NCBI GenBank assembly: GCA_002350855.1
Contig: DEFM01000004.1
Coordinates: 1 to 39,048 of the forward strand
Reading direction: 5' to 3'
DNA: 39,048 nt
Source of the DNA: Prevotellaceae bacterium UBA2852
GTDB taxonomy: Bacteria; Bacteroidota; Bacteroidia; Bacteroidales; Bacteroidaceae
The translations under genes and the position numbers were made by a program. A model generated the notes under the pieces. The model had not been told where the DNA came from. It searched no databases and saw only the letters and a program-made list of their open reading frames with translations. This document shows, one piece after another, positions 34,781 through 39,048 of this stretch. Numbering within the stretch: position 1 is the first letter of the stretch; each line of letters starts with the position of its first letter.

Positions 34781-35626
34781 TTACTCTTCTCCCCACAACT
34801 CGTCCAGTTGCGCTGTTATCTCTTCCGACAGCAACTCGCCGGAGTGACCCTTCTGCCAATCGAAAGAAGGGATGGTTGCCTGAAGCTTCTCCAGCGATAT
34901 ATGAGGCGCGGAGCCTGATTCCGCATTGTAACATATCATATCCACATACATTCTGCGCTTGGTGCTGCCTGCCCAGTCGTCGGCGGGATAAGGGTCGGAA
35001 AGGAACTGGCCGCAGAACACGATGCCCGCCTTGTCGTCGCCCGTGCGCATCATATAGAAGAAGTCGCCCCTGCGCGCCTCCTGCCACTCATAGATGCTCC
35101 AGTCCATGCGGAACATACCGTGCACGCGGTTTTCCATGCACGTCTCGAAATCCTTCTCCGTAAACGAACTGATAGTTGGGTTCCAGCGCATCAGGTAAGT
35201 CCTCGCCTCCATTAGCATTGGCACCACCTCAAACGTCACCTCCCACACGCAGCTGTCGCCGTCGGGGGCTTCCACGATGGGCTTGCCCGCGCCCTGATAA
35301 TTGAACCGTGTGCCGGGCTCTGTATCTACGTCAATGATTCGTGCCACACAATGGTCATCATCGCTGCTGAGATCCAAGAACTCCAGCACGCCCTTGATGG
35401 CATACGGAAACTCACCGCCATTATAGAAATAGCAGCCGTGGAATGTATCGGGCATTTCTTCGGTCACCAGCACCAGATTCCCATCAGAATTCTCAAGAAA
35501 CATGATCTGGTTGTCCTCGTTGATTTCAACAATGATATGTGTTATCTCGCCCGAACGTACCTTCTCAATCACTTCGTTATCCACTCCGATGGCGACTCCC
35601 TTCTCGTTTTCCTTTTCCGACTTCAT
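34781..35626 (-). CDS. ASCH/EVE-like (PUA-superfamily) protein
   Basis: 281 residues from ATG 35626. A longer frame begins at a TTG (35656) that lies inside the -7 element CAAAGATA (35654-35661), so it is rejected. The N-terminal half (about 15-137) looks like an ASCH-type domain (EKVRSGEITHIIVEIN ... YFYNGGEFPYAIKG ... RIIDV ... CVWEVTFEVVP). The second half (about 140-281) resembles an EVE domain: RWNPTISSF, GDFFYMMRTGDDKAGIVFCG, then a GHSGELL tail. PUA-fold domains bind modified bases in RNA or DNA. It is next to two nuclease genes. Family assignment is by motif only. Confidence 0.6.
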   Translation of the reverse strand: MKSEKENEKGVAIGVDNEVIEKVRSGEITHIIVEINEDNQIMFLENSDGNLVLVTEEMPDTFHGCYFYNGGEFPYAIKGVLEFLDLSSDDDHCVARIIDVDTEPGTRFNYQGAGKPIVEAPDGDSCVWEVTFEVVPMLMEARTYLMRWNPTISSFTEKDFETCMENRVHGMFRMDWSIYEWQEARRGDFFYMMRTGDDKAGIVFCGQFLSDPYPADDWAGSTKRRMYVDMICYNAESGSAPHISLEKLQATIPSFDWQKGHSGELLSEEITAQLDELWGEE

Positions 35627-35653
35627 AAATTTGTTGCTAGGGGTTTCTGTGCA

Positions 35654-35661
35654 CAAAGATA
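35654..35661 (-). promoter_or_regulatory. -7 element of the ASCH/EVE-like gene
   Basis: TATCTTTG on the minus strand, 27 bp before ATG 35626. It sets the start and shows this gene can be transcribed apart from the nuclease operon. Confidence 0.6.
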
Positions 35662-35687
35662 CAACTTTTATTTGATATACGTACCGT

Positions 35688-37433
35688 TTAGAACGTAATT
35701 CGCTTAACTTCTTCCGAAAATACGCGATAGAAGATGATGGTCTGCTCTACTAACCAGTCCAACGCCTTTTCCTTTTTAATGGGGTCTGTAAGCTCTGTCT
35801 GATGATATAATGCAACCGTCTTGTCTTTGGCCTTGGGGTTGGCATCCCACACAGGTTCACAGCCAAGTGCCTGATTTATCTCATTTCGTCTGGCAACCAG
35901 AGCAGGATAATACACATCTGCCACTTTGTTTCTGATGTATAGTTTCACACCAACGAAATTCTCCTGAGTGTTGCATACGTCGGACAACATGATATTCGAC
36001 CTTCCAATCCTGACATCATACCAATAGTGTGGTTGAGGAGTCTGTAGTGACGCTATTTTGCCCGTGCTCTTCAGTTTATCCCTAAATCGCGTCCAAAAGT
36101 CAAGTTGTAGGTTCCGTGAATTACTTTCACTCTTTGCTTGGGGCTTGCCTCCTTCCTTTTCCTTTCTTATATCATCGAGCGTCTTGCCATTCAGCGTGAA
36201 ATGTGCGGGGCCTTGGTACTCTTTTTCCTCACTGTTTTCTGATGGCATGAATAGCTTGCAGAAGCGCGAAAGTGCATATTGCTCCCCGTTATATTCAACG
36301 GTTTTGTCCGACGCAACTTTCACCTGAATATTTCTTGGAGCAAATGTCACCACATCACCAACTTTCAGACCTATCATCGAGAACCTAAATGGAGCACGTC
36401 GGGCTGACTTCTGCTCAGGACTATCCTTATCATCGAAGTGGGCTTCAATGTATTCCCTTATTTCTTTGAACTTATCTTTTGAGATACATATTGGTCCTTG
36501 GGGGGCTCCATTCAACCCATTCTTCAATAGCCGTGTAAGAGTTAGGCTACTTCCTTCAGTCATTCCTGTCATCTTTACAGTGGCAAAACTACCACCTTCA
36601 CTACCGAATTCGGAATTCTTTTTCCCTTTGCCACTTACGAACTCATCTTCTCTATCCATGTCCTTGCCGTAGGGCTGGCCTGACTTAACTATCTCGAAAG
36701 AGTATTTGATGGACTGGTCAGGACTTGCACTATATATATATCCTTTATCTCCTGCTTTAGCCGCACAGAAAACGCCTTTCTGCTGCCAATGCACTTGACC
36801 ATATTTGTCAAAGCAACTCTCCAAATCGAACTGCTTTTTATTTGAGGACAGAAGCCATATTGACGGCAGTTCCTCCTTGGGCTGCTCAACAGCTTCTGGT
36901 CCTTTTTCTGGTTCAGGGAATACTATCGCTTGTTGCTTTACTTCTTTGCGTCTGAAGAAGATGTCAAATCCAGCAGCACAGATATAGTTCTTCGCTTCCT
37001 CGAAGATTGGTTCCAGTGTGTATATCTGATTTCGCTTCAATGGTGGTTGCTGGGGCACCTGCTTGTTTTCCGACAAATCGTAGTAGCCCAACTCTTTCAG
37101 AGCCTCGTAGGTCTTTGCTTCCAACCATTTCACTTCTGTTGTTGAAAGCGTGTCTGTTGTTGAGTGAAACACGATGGCTTCCGTCCAGAAGTCCTTTGAC
37201 TCATGGTTCTTCAGTCGCTTTACTGAGTCATCTGTCTCGCCTACATACAACTGTTTCTTGTCTCTATTCACGAGGATATACAATGCCGGTTTGTTTAGTT
37301 CTGAGGCATAGTCTGCGAAGAACTTCTTGTCGGCTCTGTCTATCACATACAACTCTGTAACCTGTGTCTCACAACTGATTATGCGCGACACCAGCGTATT
37401 GTCAGGAACGAATATCTGGAATACTTTTGCCAT
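35688..37433 (-). CDS. GIY-YIG nuclease fused to EVE-like, RAMA-like and DUF4268-like domains
   Basis: 581 residues with four parts. (1) GIY-YIG nuclease, about 48-115: ALYILV and QLYVGET motifs, Arg73 and the catalytic-type Glu105 (KWLEAK). (2) EVE-like PUA domain, about 190-335: SIWLLSSNKKQFD, VHWQQ, AGDKGYIYSASPDQSIKYSFEIV. (3) RAMA-like domain, about 350-418: VGDVVTFAPRN, VEYNGEQYALSRFCKLF, FTLNGKTLDDI. (4) C-terminal DUF4268-like region, about 444-578: DFWTRFRDKLK, WYDVRIGRSNIML, ALDWLVEQTIIFYRVF. Nuclease plus modified-base readers suggests type-IV-like restriction. It lies 11 bp after the small upstream gene, in one operon with the DUF262-HNH gene. Confidence 0.72.
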   Translation of the reverse strand: MAKVFQIFVPDNTLVSRIISCETQVTELYVIDRADKKFFADYASELNKPALYILVNRDKKQLYVGETDDSVKRLKNHESKDFWTEAIVFHSTTDTLSTTEVKWLEAKTYEALKELGYYDLSENKQVPQQPPLKRNQIYTLEPIFEEAKNYICAAGFDIFFRRKEVKQQAIVFPEPEKGPEAVEQPKEELPSIWLLSSNKKQFDLESCFDKYGQVHWQQKGVFCAAKAGDKGYIYSASPDQSIKYSFEIVKSGQPYGKDMDREDEFVSGKGKKNSEFGSEGGSFATVKMTGMTEGSSLTLTRLLKNGLNGAPQGPICISKDKFKEIREYIEAHFDDKDSPEQKSARRAPFRFSMIGLKVGDVVTFAPRNIQVKVASDKTVEYNGEQYALSRFCKLFMPSENSEEKEYQGPAHFTLNGKTLDDIRKEKEGGKPQAKSESNSRNLQLDFWTRFRDKLKSTGKIASLQTPQPHYWYDVRIGRSNIMLSDVCNTQENFVGVKLYIRNKVADVYYPALVARRNEINQALGCEPVWDANPKAKDKTVALYHQTELTDPIKKEKALDWLVEQTIIFYRVFSEEVKRITF

Positions 37434-37444
37434 ATCGTTATTGC

Positions 37445-37879
37445 TTAGAAGTTCGAATCAATCAAATTGTGTGGGTCATATTCCCATGCCCATGGAAGTT
37501 CCTTGTTTGTTTTTAAATCTGAGAAGTGCCCATTCCCCAAACGTGCCAATGCCTCTGCCTCATTGAAGTGTTCCTGAATGAACTTTTTTTGCTCCGGGGT
37601 GATTTCTATCGCACTCACAATACAATTGTAAGCATAACAGTAGTGCTTCCATTCTTTCCGAATAAACTCAGCGGTATAAGGTGGCTGTTTCAAAGCCTCG
37701 CGTCTATGAAGCTTACAATCCATGACATTTTCAAATATCATAGCCTTGTCTTCATACGTATAGGCTATGGTTTCCCATCCATAGGTATTGGGCTCCCATT
37801 GTAGCTTACGATCTATCACCATGTTGTGATGAAATTGCCCTGTCTTTTCTTTGTATTCAAGTAACATTAATTCAGCCAT
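37445..37879 (-). CDS. Small protein of unknown function in the nuclease operon
   Basis: 144 residues, soluble, rich in aromatic residues (QWEPNTYGWETIAYTYEDKA, EWKHYCYAYN, LPWAWEYD). I recognise no domain. It lies between the DUF262-HNH gene (23 bp) and the GIY-YIG gene (11 bp), so it is co-transcribed. It could be an adaptor or a control subunit; this is inference from position. Confidence 0.65.
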   Translation of the reverse strand: MAELMLLEYKEKTGQFHHNMVIDRKLQWEPNTYGWETIAYTYEDKAMIFENVMDCKLHRREALKQPPYTAEFIRKEWKHYCYAYNCIVSAIEITPEQKKFIQEHFNEAEALARLGNGHFSDLKTNKELPWAWEYDPHNLIDSNF

Positions 37880-37902
37880 ATCACTCTTCTTTTTTAGTTG
37901 TT

Positions 37903-39048
37903 TTATCTATTACCTTTCATTCTGTTATGAGTCTTGCACAACATCTGGCAATTCTCGATGCTTGTTGAACCTCCCTTGCTCCAGGCCGTCACATGGTCGG
38001 CATCCATTTCCTCTGGCTTCCAGATTCTATGGCGGTTAGCCTCATGACCTTCCGCACAATAAGGACAGTTACTGATACCCTCTGCTTTTGCCTTTTCGGT
38101 TTGTTCTTGATATACTTTGCGCATCGTAGGCTTATCGAACAGACGGACATTCAATAACCTTGTGTCCTGACAGCCGCCAAGCACATACTCAAAGATTCCT
38201 CTGCGGTTAGTGACAAAATCATCGTGCATCAGTTCGTTTACCTTTGCCGACAATTCCGAGTGATTTAGTGGCAAGTGATGGAAACGCTCATAAAGTTCGC
38301 CCCAATTCAAACCCTGCATTTCATCATAGACATCATCAAACTTGCTATCTACCCAGTCTATAACGGTATTGAAGTAGGTCTTGATTTCGTTGATATTTTC
38401 GTCACGACGATGGGCAGACATATAGGCACTTACTTTATCCTTTGCGTCCATATTCCGACTTACCCATTCCAGGGCAGTTGCTAAGAACTGCTGTCGGTTG
38501 GCTGGTCCTTTTACATAGCTTTCCCAACGCTGAATATTGGCGTTTTGTGAGTTACTGAACTCCGCTTTGCATAGTGTAACAAATGGCCCACTGAACACGG
38601 CGTTCAATTCCTCTTGATGATTAAGAGGAATGCCTGCGATGTTAATTGTCTTAAACCATTCTTTGATTTCCTCCTCGGCATGTTCGCCCTCGCCTTCACA
38701 AATATAGATTAACAACTTAGTTTGCAGAATCTTCTGTTGCTGGCCTTCATTCAGACCGTCAAAGATTTGCTCCAGTCCATTAATCTTCACAGCAAACTTG
38801 TTCTTAATGAAACGGCCAAGCGAAGTAATGCGTTGCTGACCGTCAAGAACTTCCAATTCAGTTTGAGGTGACTGATAGTCTTTGTTGCGGTTGAAGTATA
38901 TCAGCCCAAGCGGATAGCCTTTCAGTACAGACTCAATAACAGCTACGTCTTTCTTGCATTCAGCATAAATATAGTTACGCTGATATTCTGGCTGAATAGT
39001 CAACTGACCAGCCAAGCCATAGAGACCTTTTCCTTCCAGTTCGTTATA
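37903..39048 (-). CDS. DUF262 (ParB-like) plus HNH endonuclease, 5' end outside the window
   Basis: The frame runs to the window edge without a stop (YNELEGKGLYGLAGQ precedes LTIQPEYQRNY), so an apparent TTG start at 39015 is not real and at least 381 residues are coded here. N-terminal DUF262: PEYQRNYIY, SVLKGYPLGLIYF and DGQQRITSLGRF, the NTP-using ParB/Srx-like motif as in GmrS. The C-terminus is an HNH nuclease: CPYC, then DADHV, ENCQMLCKTHN. GmrSD and related type IV systems pair DUF262 with DUF1524 HNH domains. This protein has a simpler zinc-knuckle HNH. First visible gene of the operon. Confidence 0.88.
   Translation of the reverse strand, partial: YNELEGKGLYGLAGQLTIQPEYQRNYIYAECKKDVAVIESVLKGYPLGLIYFNRNKDYQSPQTELEVLDGQQRITSLGRFIKNKFAVKINGLEQIFDGLNEGQQQKILQTKLLIYICEGEGEHAEEEIKEWFKTINIAGIPLNHQEELNAVFSGPFVTLCKAEFSNSQNANIQRWESYVKGPANRQQFLATALEWVSRNMDAKDKVSAYMSAHRRDENINEIKTYFNTVIDWVDSKFDDVYDEMQGLNWGELYERFHHLPLNHSELSAKVNELMHDDFVTNRRGIFEYVLGGCQDTRLLNVRLFDKPTMRKVYQEQTEKAKAEGISNCPYCAEGHEANRHRIWKPEEMDADHVTAWSKGGSTSIENCQMLCKTHNRMKGNR

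Noticed and set aside
35627..35656. TTG start extending the ASCH/EVE-like protein by 10 residues
   Set aside because: The TTG is part of the TATCTTTG -7 element.

Overview
The window is a chromosomal segment of a Bacteroidota bacterium, most likely a Prevotella/Segatella-like member of the Bacteroidales. The evidence is the repeated TAnnTTTG (-7) promoter with TTTG (-33) about 19 bp upstream, the atpD-atpC-first order of the ATP synthase operon, the single-chain Nfn-like NADPH oxidoreductase fusion, and the DUF3853/DUF3987/MobV gene set typical of Bacteroidetes mobilizable elements. Species cannot be fixed from sequence alone.

Layout. (1) 1-8440, plus strand, core genes: the 3' end of gdhA, serS, a cytidylate-kinase-like gene, an Nfn/GltD-type fusion, a small DMT-like membrane protein, a TtcA-type tRNA thiolase, a uridine-phosphorylase-like enzyme and mnmE. 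(2) About 8425-19413: an 11-kb integrative, apparently mobilizable element. It is bounded by an exact 17-bp direct repeat whose left copy is the CVGK-stop end of mnmE. It carries a protein with about seven tandem helix-turn-helix units, a tyrosine integrase, a two-TM protein, a DUF3853-type HTH protein, a DUF3987 ATPase-like protein, a putative oriT, a MobV-type relaxase, a secreted unknown protein, a small gene interrupted only by two in-frame TAG codons, and a HigBA toxin-antitoxin pair. (3) 19445-30095, minus strand: ettA, the nine-gene atp operon (eight subunits plus a membrane protein of unknown family) and the Na+/H+ antiporter nhaD. (4) 30183-33641, minus strand: a TPR protein, def, ruvX and a SPOR lipoprotein in one tight run. 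(5) 33858-34703, plus strand: YtxH, a holin-like membrane protein and a small unknown, probably envelope or stress genes. (6) 34781-39048, minus strand: a probable DNA-modification-sensing defence locus. It holds a DUF262-HNH nuclease (cut by the window edge), a small unknown, a GIY-YIG nuclease fused to EVE-like, RAMA-like and DUF4268-like regions, and a separate ASCH/EVE-like protein.

How the parts may work together. Integrating into the last codons of mnmE lets the element restore the essential C-terminal Cys-Val-Gly-Lys motif. Its integrase and the DUF3853-type gene share a near-identical upstream box at the same distance from their -7 elements, which suggests co-regulation. Six 10-bp-spaced TTGGA repeats lie just upstream of the multi-HTH gene, which suggests array-on-array DNA binding. 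The right-hand locus combines two nucleases with PUA-fold reader domains, the logic of type IV restriction, but I do not recognise this exact gene set. The two best candidates for undescribed biology are this nuclease/reader locus and the multi-HTH protein with its phased repeats.
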